Source: Sorex araneus (lineage: Eukaryota > Chordata > Mammalia > Eulipotyphla > Soricidae). From it: DNA of 64,000 bases. The position numbers and the translations under genes are program-made. Positions within the stretch are counted from its first letter, which is position 1, and each line of letters begins with the position of its first letter. The stretch lies in the NCBI RefSeq assembly GCF_027595985.1, contig NC_073302.1:219052354-219116353 (forward strand). Direction: 5' to 3'. This document shows, one piece after another, positions 32,561 through 43,849 of the stretch. Below the pieces are notes generated by a model. The model had not been told where the DNA came from, made no database searches, and saw only the letters and a list, made by a program, of their open reading frames with translations.

Positions 32561-33370
32561 ATTGTGTCAGTATACATTGCAGATTTAAGAAACTCAAATT
32601 ATTTTTTCAAAGAAGTGACATCATTTTATTTCAGTCAGCAAGTTCTCACCACCTCTTAGTAGCCTAAGTCCTTTTTATTTTAGAATTATAGTTGGTTAGT
32701 AATACACTTTTATGATTATAGTTGACCTTTCCCTTATATCATTTAATAACCCCTGTGCACATTTTGGTTATTTGTAAATTATGTTATGAAGCATCTATTA
32801 GATATTTGGTATCTAGTTTATTAGGTAAAATTTCTCTTAGGTAACTTTTTTCCATATTACTGATATCTGAAAGTTATTTAAATGAAGGACTGATGAGAAA
32901 ATTTGAGGGACTAGAATGTGCCTTGAATACACAGGACCTGAATTCTACCCCCCGAGTTTATGATGCCCACAAACACGCTGAGTGTGGCCTTGACGACCTT
33001 TAGCACTGCTGAGTCCAGTGAGAATCAGAACCCAGTTACTGGTCTGGGTCGGAGCCATTAGGCTTAAACAACTGACCCCCTCAGGTCCCAGAGCACTATT
33101 GGGGCTCCCAACGAGCTATTTAAATGGCTTTTTTAGATCTTCTGATTATACCTCCTTTGTGTGAATATAAATTGCATGGGTTCTTTTTATAACTTATAAT
33201 GTACTTTTTCATTTTCTTTAGAGATATTAAGTCTAAGTATTAAGAGGTCTCTTTTGTAAGGAGCTAATTTTTAAGGAGCAAATATTTAAACCTCTTTATT
33301 AAGTATTAAGCCTCTTTATTACCTTTAACTTACCAATTTTATTTTCTTTTTTCTGTTTTTTTGTAATTTT
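32561..33370. other. Unassigned, with a possible old SINE
   Basis: 32905-33100 has scraps reminiscent of the type A head and body (GGGACTAGAATGTGCC, CTCAGGTCCCAGAGCACTATT), too diverged to call. Otherwise AT-rich with nothing recognised. Confidence 0.4.
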
Positions 33371-33379
33371 ATTGCATTC

Positions 33380-33845
33380 TTGACTTTTATATTTAGAATT
33401 ATTTTTTTGTGCATGATACCCTTGCTGTGTTTCCTTAATTTTCACATACGAGAAAGATCATTCTGTATCTTTTGCTCTCTTTCTAAACTTCACTCACTTG
33501 ATATTCTCCAGATTCATCTGCATAGGTTGCATGATTTCATCTTTTCAGCTGAGTATTATCCCATTGTGTTAATTTACTATGGTTTCTTAATCCATGCATC
33601 TGTACACAGACACTTAGGTCCTTTACACATTTGGGCTATTGTGAATAACACAATGAACAAAGGCATACGACTATCTTTTCTAAACAGAGTTTTGGGGTTT
33701 GGGAGAATAAATGTTAAGAAGTGAAATTGCTGGGTCATATTGGAAGCTCAATTCCTAGCTTTTTGAGAATTGTCCATATTGTTTCTTCAAAGGCTGTACC
33801 AGTCAGCATTCAAATTATCTTCCAACAGAGTCAAAGTAGGGGCAA
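33380..33845 (-). mobile_element. Old L1 3' part, minus strand
   Basis: Contains ATTATCCCATTGTG, TTGGGCTATTGTGAATAAC, GAAATTGCTGGGTCATATTGG and CAGTCAGCATTC, the conserved end of L1 ORF2 and 3'UTR read in reverse. Ends at an A12 run (33852-33863) where L1 sequence in the other orientation begins. Confidence 0.8.
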
Positions 33846-33869
33846 CATCTGAAAAAAAAAAAACATTCA

Positions 33870-34296
33870 TTCACTATAAAATTTTCAGTAAATTAAGTGT
33901 AGAAGTGAATTTTCTTAAACAAATAAAATATTTAAGAAAACTCTAGGACTAAATCATACCTAATGATGAGAAGCCAAAATCCTTCTTACTTACTGAAACC
34001 AGCAAAAGATGATGTCTTCCTTTGCCATCCCTTTACTTTATCATATTAAAAATATTGAGTAATCATTAATGTATACAGATTGGAAAGGAAGAATTAAAAT
34101 TCTTTTTGGTCTTAGTGTCATGATCATCCACATAGAAAATTAGAAACAATCAGCCAAAAAATCTCCCAGAACTAATAAGTGAATGTAGCAGGATATGGCT
34201 TAATATAAAAAAATTCTACTGTCATATATTGAAAAATGGGAGTGATTTCCACTTTGGAAATCATTTTGAGTTTCTTAGAAATTAAAAGGAATTTGG
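33870..34296 (+). mobile_element. Old L1 ORF2 fragment, plus strand
   Basis: Decayed L1 ORF2 (TAAATTAAGTGTAGAAGTGAATTT, GGATATGGCTTAATATAA). It faces the minus-strand piece at 33380-33845, so this may be an ancient twin-primed copy or two separate insertions. Continues after the SINE. Confidence 0.6.
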
Positions 34297-34472
34297 ACCT
34301 GGAAAGACAGTGCAGCAGGTAGGATGCTTGCCTTACATGTGGCCCACACAGGTTTAAATCCCCAGCATCCCATATGGCCCCCTGAGCATTGCCAGGAGTA
34401 ATTTCTGAGTGTAGAGCCAGGAATATTGCCCTAAGTATCTCCAGATGTGGCCGAAAAACAAAACAAAACCAA
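34297..34472 (+). mobile_element. SINE, type A, inserted in L1
   Basis: GGACCTGGAAAGACAGTGCAGCAGG head, CCCATATGGCCCCCTGAGC body, tail AAAACAAAACAAAACC. Confidence 0.85.
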
Positions 34473-34960
34473 AAGTCATAGAAATAAATTGGACAGAATT
34501 TTACCATATATTATAGCAATAACAATCCTTGGCATATATCGAAAGAATTGGTAAACTTATTTTCACATAAAAACCTGATTATAGGTGTCCATAGTATCTT
34601 TATTCATAGTTGCTAAGACTTGGAAGAAACTAAGATGTCCTTCAGTAGGTGAGTCAATAAACACTATTGCATTCTGACAATGGATTATTATTCAATAGCA
34701 AAAATAAATGTGCCAACGACTTTTAAAAAGGCATAGTGTGACCTTTAACAAATGCCCAAAGTCAACAGAAACTGAGAACATGTCTTCGATTATGGCAAGA
34801 AGCTTAGGATGGGTTGTTAGACACTGATATAATGATGGAAGGAAGTAAATCCTGGGGTGGGGGTGGGTTGGATTGTTTTGGATTGTGTATGTGACCTTAT
34901 TAACAAAGGTGCCGTGTAAACTAAACCTTGCTTGTAAATAAAGGTGCCTAAATTTTTGTA
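34473..34960 (+). mobile_element. Old L1 3' part, plus strand
   Basis: Includes TGTCCATAGTATCTTTATTCATAG, ACTAAGATGTCCTTCAGTAGGTGA and TGGATTATTATTCAATAGC, the plus-sense counterpart of L1 ORF2's C-terminal region, then a decayed 3'UTR with AATAAA. Confidence 0.7.
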
Positions 34961-35834
34961 ACAATCACTTGATTTTTCTTCTTTATCCCATTGATATGAT
35001 GATATAACTAATATTTATATTCGTTAATAAATCAACTAATACATTAGTTGATTTTGAAATTTGGAATCAGCTTTGCAGATATGTGAAGAAAGCTCTCAGT
35101 TATATGAAGTTTCCCGACTTACTTTTGGACATTGTTATAAAGCAGATTACTAAAGTGTTTCTCAAACTTAATGTTCTCTTTAAAGAACTAAAAATTCTCA
35201 TTTTTTTCTCAAAAAAAATCTTCAAATTTTAAATCCTTTTCCTACTTTGCAAAGATCAATACTCACAAAATTACGCCCCTAATTAAAACTTTGCACATGT
35301 CATTTTGGCCTGAGGATATTTACATCTCTGTGCATATGGCTTAGCAGAAGGCTGAGAAAAGAGAGATTATGCAGTAGAGGTGTGTACAATAGATCTAGGT
35401 AAGTAACTTGCTATCATATTTGTATTTTTAATAAAACTTCTATATTTCTTATTTACGACAAGGCCATAAATTTAGAAGACAGTGTCTTTGATTCTTCCTT
35501 CTTCCTTTATCATACTCTAGAATGATATTATCATCAGTTATGGCTATTTTTATTATCTTCTGACTTAGTATATGTATGGTCCAGGTAAAACAGAGTCATT
35601 TAGATTGCAAGGATGCTGTTTATAGACATATTTTACTTTAAGATGGGAAAGTCCAGATAATAAACTATTCTTAATCATCCTATAAATGATATTCTTTATT
35701 AAATATGATATAGAGGACAACAGCATTTATTCTTTTTTAACCACCACTTAAGATTTGGAGAAAATAAATTGCATAAACATTTTGAAAGCCACCCTTTATA
35801 TTAACAGTTGAATTAATGTGTACATAGTTATACT
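34961..35834. other. Unassigned AT-rich sequence
   Basis: No gene or repeat I can support. Confidence 0.5.
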
Positions 35835-35842
35835 AACTACTG

Positions 35843-35931
35843 CACTGTCGCTCAGGACAACGACAGTGCTACAGGGCAGTAGTTAGCATATATAGCTTGC
35901 TGGGCTCTCCGAGAGGAACGGAGGCATCGAC
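35843..35931 (-). mobile_element. Tiny type B SINE remnant with fold-back 3' end
   Basis: Left: GCACTGTCGCTC resembles the 3' end of a type B SINE; right: AGCTTGCTGGGCTCTCCGAGAGG is from its body. Between them the 3' end and flank are copied in inverse: CACTGTCG pairs with CGACAGTG, and flank TAACTACTGC with GCAGTAGTTA. Target duplication AACTACTG (35835-35842 and 35932-35939). Confidence 0.75.
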
Positions 35932-35939
35932 AACTACTG

Positions 35940-37019
35940 AAAGAAATTATTTTTTATTGAATCAGTTTCACAACCACAATGTCTGAACATGTAAAGATCT
36001 TATTGTCTGATGAGGAGTTGGCCTTAGCATAGCCAAAGAAATTCTTAGACTGTGTCAATAGAAAAATGTAGTAACCAAACCATCCCACACAAACTAAGCA
36101 AACTGCTGATGTTTCTGTGACTTTAGTGCTCTCAAATCCATACTACAGTGAAATTACTTTTTCTACAGGAGCAGGAAATAAAGCTGGTATTTGCCAAGAA
36201 CTAAACTCTGACTTTGGTTGAATCACTGTTTCTCTAGATTGTGGTTTTTCTCATTTGAGGAGCAGGTATTTCATCTCTAAAACATGGTTCAGTTATTTTA
36301 ACTATGTAGTATTTTAATACTGAGTAAAAAGGGCATTCAATATTTCAGAAACTTTATTTTGAAGGTTTTCAATCCCAAAGGGAAAGGGGATGAAGAGAAA
36401 AGGGTGGAGAAGGCAAGACACTATAGAAAGTGATGTTTCTTTCTTGGTCTGTTCGTCAGAGGGATTTAGAAAGAAACAGTACTTACCCAGCAGAATATTA
36501 GCCTTTCCTTAGTTCTTAACGAATGGCTCAATTACATGGGGCAGTTCTACAAAAACTGTCTTAAAAGGAACCATGCAAGAAGAAGGACAAAGAATTTGTC
36601 TTCCTGGCCCTTCCTCTCTGCCAATCCTAGTTTACATCACTAGTTTCTCAGACTCCAGATCTTAAAACAATACAACATTTCATCCAACTCACAGGAGACA
36701 AGTGTAGCCAGGGGCTCTGGGAGTGACTACCTCATGTGGCCCCACACAGAGTGGATCTTCGACAGTGGGGGTGAAGGATCATAAGAAGTTGAGGTTCTTG
36801 ATAAGCATCAAACCAAGAGACTGTGGAGGATCACAGATGTGCCAACAACAAAGCCCTTCAAAGTAGACCTGTTTGTTGATGATCTTCTATTACCTGAACC
36901 TAATGTGAAGCATAAGTTTTGTGTTAACATTTTTTTCTAAATGTATAAAGTTATGCAGCATTGGTTATGTTGCAAACATCTATTTTGGAGAAAAGGGTTA
37001 TCTCCCAATAGCCTGAAGA
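35940..37019. other. Unassigned, with a weak coding-like frame
   Basis: No gene recognised. From the TAG near 36639 to a TAA near 36940 one plus-strand frame has a single internal stop in ~98 codons (includes DYLMWPHTEWIF and LWRITDVPTTKPFKVDLF). I know no protein like it; it may be chance or a decayed pseudogene. Confidence 0.3.
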
Positions 37020-37160
37020 TGCAGTGATTCCCAGGCAGTGTTCTGGCACTCCCCGAATCATATGCAGAAGTTCTGGGAGCCATGAGTTACCAAGGATGGA
37101 ACCACAGCCCCAGTGCCTGTGCTATACTCTGAATCCTGTGTTAAAGTATCTTATGAGCAA

Positions 37161-37182
37161 AAAAAAAAAAAAAAAAAAAAAC
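37161..37182 (+). repeat. A22 run
   Basis: A long A run after CTTATGAGCA could be the tail of an unrecognised retrocopy spanning roughly 37020-37182, but I see no target duplication. Confidence 0.5.
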
Positions 37183-37267
37183 ACCAAAAAAACAAAAACC
37201 TTTCATATAAGTTAAATTTGAGACATCATTTGAATATCTAAGTGGTAATATTGGTATGAATATATGT

Positions 37268-37397
37268 CTGTCTCATGCACTCAGTAATTACTCCTGGCTG
37301 TGCTGAGGAGAGAATATGGGATTCTGGGAATCAAACCCAGGTTGACCACGTGCAAGGCAAATGTGCTACGCATTGTGCTATTGCTCCAGACCCTATG
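37268..37397 (-). mobile_element. SINE, type A, 3'-shortened
   Basis: Minus strand: CATGCACTCAGTAATTACTCC ... GGGAATCAAACCCAGG ... GTGCTATTGCTCCAGACCC. Lacks the A tail. Confidence 0.85.
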
Positions 37398-37914
37398 TCA
37401 ATATATTAGAACCTTATGTTCCCATAATATAAAGATGCTATTTAAAATAATGGGATTAGATTAATATATTTTGCCCTAAGGTACTACATAATTTATCATA
37501 TTTTCTAAGATGCAAGGTTTAGGAAGAAAGCATATGCCCTTTTTGGTTATCTTTGTTAAACTAGGAATTTAGAACAATGGCATGTCAAAAATATATCTGA
37601 ATTTTGTTAAGTAAAGGTTTTAACTTGAGAGAAGAATAGAAAAGGAATCTTGGAGATTTGAAGAAAAAATCATAAAATAATGTTCAGTCAAGTTGGAAAA
37701 CAAATTGACTGGACTACTAAGAAATTGCTAACAAAAGTTAAAAACTAAAATTTGTACCACATTTTTATGAGATCAATCTGTACGATTCTCTTTTCTTCAG
37801 TCACATTCAGAAACAGCATGAGTGGAGCAAATGTGTGCAAAGAGTTTCAACTAAAGTAGAAGTTTCAAGTCACTAAAAAAAACGAGTGAGGGCAGTGTAA
37901 TGATTTATAAAAAT
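37398..37914. other. Unassigned AT-rich sequence
   Basis: No gene or repeat I can support. Confidence 0.5.
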
Positions 37915-39010
37915 TTTTTAAAAATTTTAATGAATCACTGTGAGGTACAGATACAGACTTACAAACTTTCTTGCTTATGTTTCAGTCATACAAAGATCAA
38001 GTATTCATCCTTCCATCAGTGCCCATTCTCCACCACCAATGTTCCCAGTATCCCTCCCACCCCCACCCCCTCCCCCTCTGCCACTGTGGCAGGCACATTC
38101 CCTTTTACTCTCTCTCCTTTTGAGTGTTATGGTTTGCAATGCAGGTAGTAAGTGGCCATCATGTTCAGCCTATAGTCTACTTTCGGCATGCCTCTCCCAT
38201 CCCGAGCGAGCCCTCCAAGCATCCTTTATTTGGAGCTCCCTTCTCTATCTCAGCAGCCTTTTCCCCAGCATATGAAACTGGCTTCCAAGTCGTGGAGCAA
38301 TCCTTCTGGCCCTTATCTCTACTATCCTTGGGTGTAAGTCTCCCATTATGTTACTTTACACTCTACAAATGAGTGCAGTCATTCTATCTCTCTCTCTCTT
38401 TCTAACGCATTTCAGTTAGCATGATACTCTCAATGTCTATTCACTTATATGCAAAATTTTTTTCAATGACTTCATCTTTTCTAACAGCTGCGTAGTATTC
38501 CATTCTGTAGATGTACCAAAGTTTCTTTAACCATCATCTGTTCTCGGGCACTCGGGTTTTTTTTTTCCAGATTCTGGCTATTGTAAACAGTGCTGCAATG
38601 AACATACAAGAGCAGGTATCATTCCTACTGTACTTTTTTTGTATCTCCAGAATACATTCCCAAAAGTGATATTGCTGGGTCAAATGGAAGCTCAATTTCT
38701 CTTTTTTTGAGAAATGTCCATATTGTTTTCCAAAAAGACTGGACCAGTTGGCATTCCCACCAACAGTATAGGAGAGTCCCCTTCTTCACACATCCCTGCC
38801 AACCTCAGTTGCTTTGGTTCTTTTGCATGTGAGTCAGTCTCTGTGGTTTGAGATGATATCTCATTGTTGTCTTGATCTGCGTCTCCCTGATGATTAGTGA
38901 TGAAGAGCATTTTTTATGTGCCCTTTGCTCATTTTATCACCCCATTTTCTGATGGGATTGGATGTTTTCTTCTTGTAGAGTTCAACCAGTGTCTTGTATA
39001 TCTTGTATAC

Positions 39011-39195
39011 CCTTGATATTAACCCTTATTAGATGGGTATTGGGCATGGATATTCATGCCTTCCTATTTTGTAGACTGTATATCCTTGTTTATTAACCTT
39101 GTATATCCTTGATATTAACCCTTATTAGATGGGTATTGGGTATGGATATTCATCCTTTCCTATTTTGTAGACTGTCTTTGTACTCTGGTACAAAA
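39011..39195. repeat. 96-bp tandem duplication inside L1
   Basis: CCTTGATATTAACCCTTATT to TATTTTGTAGACTGT occurs twice with a 96-bp period (from 39011 and 39107). The L1 copy at 46219 has it once, so it arose after insertion or within this lineage. Confidence 0.85.
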
Positions 39196-40685
39196 GCTTT
39201 TTAGTTTAAAATAGTCCCATTTGTTTATCTCTGTTTCCACTTGCTTGGTCAGTGGAGTGTCAACTTTGAAGATACCTTTAGCTTCGATATCAAGGGGGGT
39301 TTTGCCGACTTTTTCTTCAATGTACCTTATGGATTCTGAAGTGATGTTGATATCTTTAATCCACTTTTATCTGATTTTTGTGCATGGTGTTAGGTAGTGG
39401 TCTGAGCCCATTTGTTTTGCATGTGGTTGTCCAGTTTTGTCAGCACCATTTGTTAAAGAGGCTTTCCTTGCTTCACTTCACATTTCTTGCACCCTTATCA
39501 AATATTGTATTATCATATATTTGAGTATTTGAGGGTGTGTGTAAGGATATTCAACCCTCCTCCATTGATCTGTAGATCTGCCTTTGTTCCAATACCATGC
39601 TGTTTCAATTACTACCACTTTGTAGTAGAGTTTGAAGTTGGGGAAGGTGATGCCTCCTAACATTTTTTCCCCCAAGAATTGCTTTAGTGATTCTTGGGGG
39701 CCTGTTGTTCCATATTAATTTCAGGAGTGTTTGGTCCACTTCCTTGAAGAATGTCATGGTTATCCTTATAGGGATCGTGTTGAATCTGTATAATGCTTTG
39801 GGGAGTATTGCCATTTTAGCAATGTTAATTCTCCCAATCCATGAGCTTGGGAGACATCCATATGTTTCCATTTTTTCATGCCCTCTTATTTATTGAAGTA
39901 TCGTTTTGTAGTTTTCTTTGTACAGGTCCTTTACCTCCTTGGTTAAGCTGATTCTGAGGTAACTTAATTTTCTGAGGCATGATTGTGAACAGGATTGCTT
40001 TTATTATATCACTTTCTTCTCTCTCATTACTTGCATATAGGAAAGCCAGGAGGTTTTAGGTACTGATTTTAGAGCCTGTGGCTTTATTATACAAGTCTAT
40101 TGTCTTTAGGAGCTTGTGGGTAGAGGCTTTAGGGTTTTTATATCATCTGCAGTTAGTAAGAGCTTGATTTCTTCCTTTCCTATCTGGATGCACTTAATAT
40201 CTCTTTCTTGCCTAACTGCTATTGCAACTACTTCCAGCACTATATTGAATAGTAGTAGTAATAGTAGGCATCCTTGTCTTGTCCCTAATCTTAGAGGGAA
40301 GGCTCTTAGATTTTCTCCATCATGGATGATGTTTGCCAGAGGCTTGTGGTAGATGGTTTTGACTATATTGAGGAAAGTTCCTTTAATACCCATTTTGGTG
40401 AGAGTTTTCATCATAGATGGGTGCTATACCTTGTCAAATGCTTTCTGTGTCTATTGATATGATCATATGGTTCTCTTTTCTTTTATTGATATGATGAATT
40501 ATGTTGAGTGACTTGCAACTGTTAAACAATTCTTGCATCCTTGGGATGAATACCATTTGGTCATGGTGTATGATCTTCTTGAGTTGTTGGGTTCTATTTG
40601 CTAATATTTTGTAGAGGATTTTTGCATCCGTGTTCATCAGGGATATTGGACTGTAATTTTTTGTGGTATCTCTGTTTGATTTTGG

Positions 40686-40728
40686 TATTAGGGAGATATG
40701 TGCCTCATAGAAACATATCTCCCTAATA
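40686..40728. repeat. 16-bp perfect inverted repeat inside L1
   Basis: TATTAGGGAGATATGT (40686-40701) and ACATATCTCCCTAATA (40713-40728) surround 11 nt. The corresponding L1 at 48958-49000 has only the left arm, so the right arm is a back-copied stretch. Confidence 0.9.
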
Positions 40729-41732
40729 TGTTTTCTGTTTCTTCAATTTCTTAGGAAATTTCTTCAATTTCCTAGGAAAGCTTGAGAAGAACTGGCAATA
40801 GGTCCTCTTTAAATCTTTGAAAGAATTTGCTAGTGAATCCATCTGGACCTGGGCTTTTGTTTTGGGTAAGACTTTTGATTACAGTTTCAATTTTTTTGAT
40901 GGTAATAGGTCTATTCAGTTATTACAAATCTTCAGCCTTGGGAGATTATAGGAATCCAGGAATTTATCTATTTCTTCTAGATTCTCTTGTTTCGTGGCAT
41001 ACAGACTTTCAAAGTAATCTCTGATGATCTTTTGAATTTCTTTGGTTTCTGTTGTGAAGTTCTTCTTTTCATTGCAGACTTGGTTTATTAGGGTTCTTTC
41101 TCTCTGTGAGTATTGCTAGTGGTCTAACAATCTTTTTTATTTTCTCAAAGAACCAGCTTTTGGTTTCATTGATTTTTCAGATTATTTTTGGGGTTCCATG
41201 TCATTAATTTCTGCTCTAAGTTTTATTATTTCTTTCCTTCTGCCTGGTTTGGGCTCCTTTTGTTGGTCCTTTTCTAAGGTATTGAGATGTGAAGTCAAGT
41301 TATTTATGTGGGCCCTTTCTTCCTTCCTGAGGAATGCTTGCAGGAGAAATAAATTTCTCCTTAACACAGCTTTAGCTGCGTCCCACAGGTTCTGGTAGGT
41401 CGTGTCTTCATCCTCATTTGTTTACAGGTATCTTTTAATTTCTTCCTTGATTTTCCTCCTGACTCACTCATTGTTAAACATTGGGTTGTTTAATTTCCAG
41501 TTGTTTGATTTGGTTCTCCATGCCTGCGTATGATTAAATTCTATCTTCAGTGCATTGTGGTCTGAAAAGATAATTGGTACCATTTCTATCTTCTTTATTC
41601 AGTTGAGGTATCTTTTTCAACCCAGCACAGGGTCTATCTTGGAAAATGTTCTGTGAGCACTGGAAAAGAATGTGTATTTGGTTTTTGGGAGATGGAAAGC
41701 CCTGTATACATCTATTAGCCCTTTCTCTTCTA

Positions 41733-41765
41733 CACTTGATCTTAGCCAAAAGGCCGATAAGCGAT
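41733..41765 (-). pseudogene. U2 snRNA 5' fragment, retroinserted in L1
   Basis: Minus strand reads the first 33 nt of U2 snRNA (ATCGCTTATCGGCCTTTTGG, then CTAAGATCAAGTG) with one change (C to A at position 8). The branch-site-binding GTAGTA and everything 3' are absent, so it cannot function in splicing. Direct repeats AGCCCTTTCTCTTCTA (41717-41732) and AGCCCTCTCTCTTCTA (41766-41781), 15 of 16 alike, flank it exactly. This is the structure of 3'-truncated snRNA retropseudogenes known from human DNA. There is no poly(A). Confidence 0.93.
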
Positions 41766-42248
41766 AGCCCTCTCTCTTCTATTTCTTCCTTCAAAGCCAG
41801 TGTTTCTTTGCTGAGTTTTAATCTTGTTGATCTATCCAGACATGATAAGGCAGTGTTGAAGTCTCCAACTACTATTGTGTTGCTACCAATTTCCTCCTTA
41901 AAGTTTATGAACAGTTGTTTTAAGTATTTAGATAGACCCTCATTAAGTGCTTATATGTTTAGGAGTGTGATTGTACATATCCCTTGATTATTAAAAAATG
42001 GCCTTAACTGTCCATTCTAATCTTTTTCAGCCTGAAATCTATGTTGTCGGATACTAGTATGGCCACCCCAGCTTTTTGGGGGGAGTTATTTGTTTGCAAT
42101 ATTTATTTGTTTTTCATCCTTTGACTTTCAGTCTATGTTTACTTTGACTGTTCAGATGTATTTCTTGTAGGCAGCAGAATGTTGGGTTCAGTTTTCTAAT
42201 CCATTTTGCCACTCTGTTTCTTTAATTGGTGCATTTAGACCATTGACA

Positions 42249-43110
42249 TTAAGAGACATTATTGTCATGGGTTTTGTGCCATATTTTTGTAGAGGTTTGT
42301 TGTGCCTCTGGGGAATTTTCTTGTCTTACAATAGCTCCTTTAGTCCTTCTTTTAAGGTTGATTTTTGAATCTATGAAGTTCCTGAGCTGTTGTTTATCCA
42401 TGAAACAGTGTATTGTTCCTTTGAGTTTAAGTGAGGGTTTAGCCATATTGGTGAGGATTCATTTCATTGAGTTTTTTCACTGTATTCTAGCATTGACTTT
42501 GGGCTTGGAAGGTTTCCTCTGAGGGTTGCTCCTTTGTATGTGATTTCCTTCTTTGACCTTGCTGCTTGCAGTATTGTGTCTCTATCTGTGGTATCCATCA
42601 TTCTGATTATGATATGTCTTGGAATCATTTTATTAGGGTCTCTTTTAGATGGCACCCTTTGGGCTCCTTTGATTTGGATTCCTGCATTCTCCAGCTCTGG
42701 GGACTTCTCAGCAATGATATCTTTAACTGTTGCTACTTCATTGGGGTGGCCTCCCTGTCCTTCTGGTACTCCGATGATTCTTATGTTTTTCTCTTGACTT
42801 CATCCCCTAGGTCTCTGACATGCCCTAGAGCTATTTTGAGGTTTTTTCCCATTGTATGTTGTTGCCTGTGTGTTTTATGCAACTCATTTTCAAGCTCACT
42901 AATTATGTCTTTGTCTGTAGTCATTCTACTGTTGAGGGCGCCCACTGAGTTTTTTATTTCATTTACCAAATCCTTTATTAGTGACACTTATACCTGTAGC
43001 TTTCTTATTTCTGCTCTTATTTCCTTCTGTATTTTCTCCGCTGTCTGTTCCGCTGTTTCTTTCATGTCCTCCTTTAATTTACTGGATACCTGTTCCACCA
43101 TTCTTTGAGT
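42249..43110 (-). pseudogene. L1 ORF1 (RNA-binding coiled-coil protein), broken
   Basis: Minus-strand pieces follow ORF1p order: coiled coil (VNEIKNSVGALNSRMTTDKDIISELENELHKT, 42781-42987), RNA-binding core (RDPNKMIPRHIIIRMMDTTDRDTILQAAR, 42464-42655), C-terminal domain (LKGTIHCFMDKQQLRNFIDSK to the end, 42249-42446). Shifted and interrupted, so inactive. ORF1p would coat L1 RNA in the cytoplasm. Confidence 0.88.
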
Positions 43111-43686
43111 TCATTGAACATCTTCAACATTTCATCTCTTAATTCTTTATCAGAGAGATCATATTTGTGGGTAATACCTGTTGAGGCTTCTGGACTCTTT
43201 TCTTCATCCTCTCCTCGTGATGGAGATTGTGCTGTTTCTTCATGTTGTGGTAGTATGGAGGTGGGATCCTCCAGTTTACTATAAGTGTACCCCTCTTGAT
43301 GTGAGAAAGGATTCTGGATGTGCTAAGTCAATGGTAGTTGCCATTTTCCCCTTCTAGAATACTATCTTCCTCTTTGTTGCTCTTCGGTGACTTATGTGAG
43401 GCCTCTAGTGAAGCTTCAGAGGATGTGTTCTTTTATAGCTTGTATAACATCTTGTGTTCACTGTTATTTTGGTGAGATTGGAATAGGCTAGTGGATTATT
43501 GGCTTAATGTGTTTGAGATAGCCAGGATGTTCTCCACAGAATCAGGTAATGGAGGTTGAGATATGAGTCCAGAGTGCTGGTAAAAGGGAAAATAACTGCA
43601 GCCACTCAGATGAGCACTGCCGCCCCAGAGGCCTTGCCCCCGCCATACTGTGGGTTCCGAAGGATGCTGGGAGGAGTTGCTGTCAG

Positions 43687-43840
43687 GGTTCCCGGTTGGG
43701 GTGCGCGTGGGGAATGGGTCACAGGGAGGTATGCACACCTGGTGGAGGGAGTCGGGGCAGTGCTGGAAGCAGGCTGCAGGTTCTGAGTTGGAGCGCCCCT
43801 GGGAAATGGGTCAGAGGCCAGGGAGGTCCTTACACCTGGT
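43687..43840 (-). repeat. Repeated GC-rich units in the L1 5'UTR
   Basis: Two units about 95 bp apart share GTTCYNNGTTGG, GGGAAATGGGTCA / GGGGAATGGGTCA, AGGGAGGT and ACACCTGGT (43687-43743 and 43779-43840). This is the layout of monomeric L1 promoters such as in mouse, but only two units are visible. Confidence 0.65.
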
Positions 43841-43849
43841 TAATTTAGG

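Larger units (their letters stand above)
38355..42205 (-). pseudogene. L1 ORF2 (endonuclease-reverse transcriptase), broken
   Basis: Fragments of the ORF2 frame are legible on the minus strand: [21 protein letters not shown] (40434-40637), [11 protein letters not shown] with the following palm decayed to [12 protein letters not shown] (40106-40414), [20 protein letters not shown] (39605-39871), and [21 protein letters not shown] (39478-39675). The endonuclease-side portion appears in 41182-41367 and 41534-41794. Multiple stops and frameshifts; inactive. Confidence 0.9.
37915..43842 (-). mobile_element. Decayed near-full-length LINE-1
   Basis: About 5.9 kb on the minus strand in the complete L1 order: 3'UTR with the G-rich tract (38000-38100), ORF2 (about 38355-42205), short spacer, ORF1 (about 42249-43110), 5'UTR with repeated GC-rich units (43687-43840). 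It is the same family as the young copies but with many stops and indels. It carries a U2 snRNA fragment, a 96-bp tandem duplication and a 16-bp inverted repeat, all later changes. Confidence 0.92.

Noticed and set aside
32905..33100. A further SINE copy
   Set aside because: Only scattered resemblance; not enough continuous match to the head or body.
41733..41765. Functional U2 snRNA gene
   Set aside because: Only the first 33 nt are present, with no branch-site region, Sm site or snRNA promoter, and it has retroinsertion flanks.
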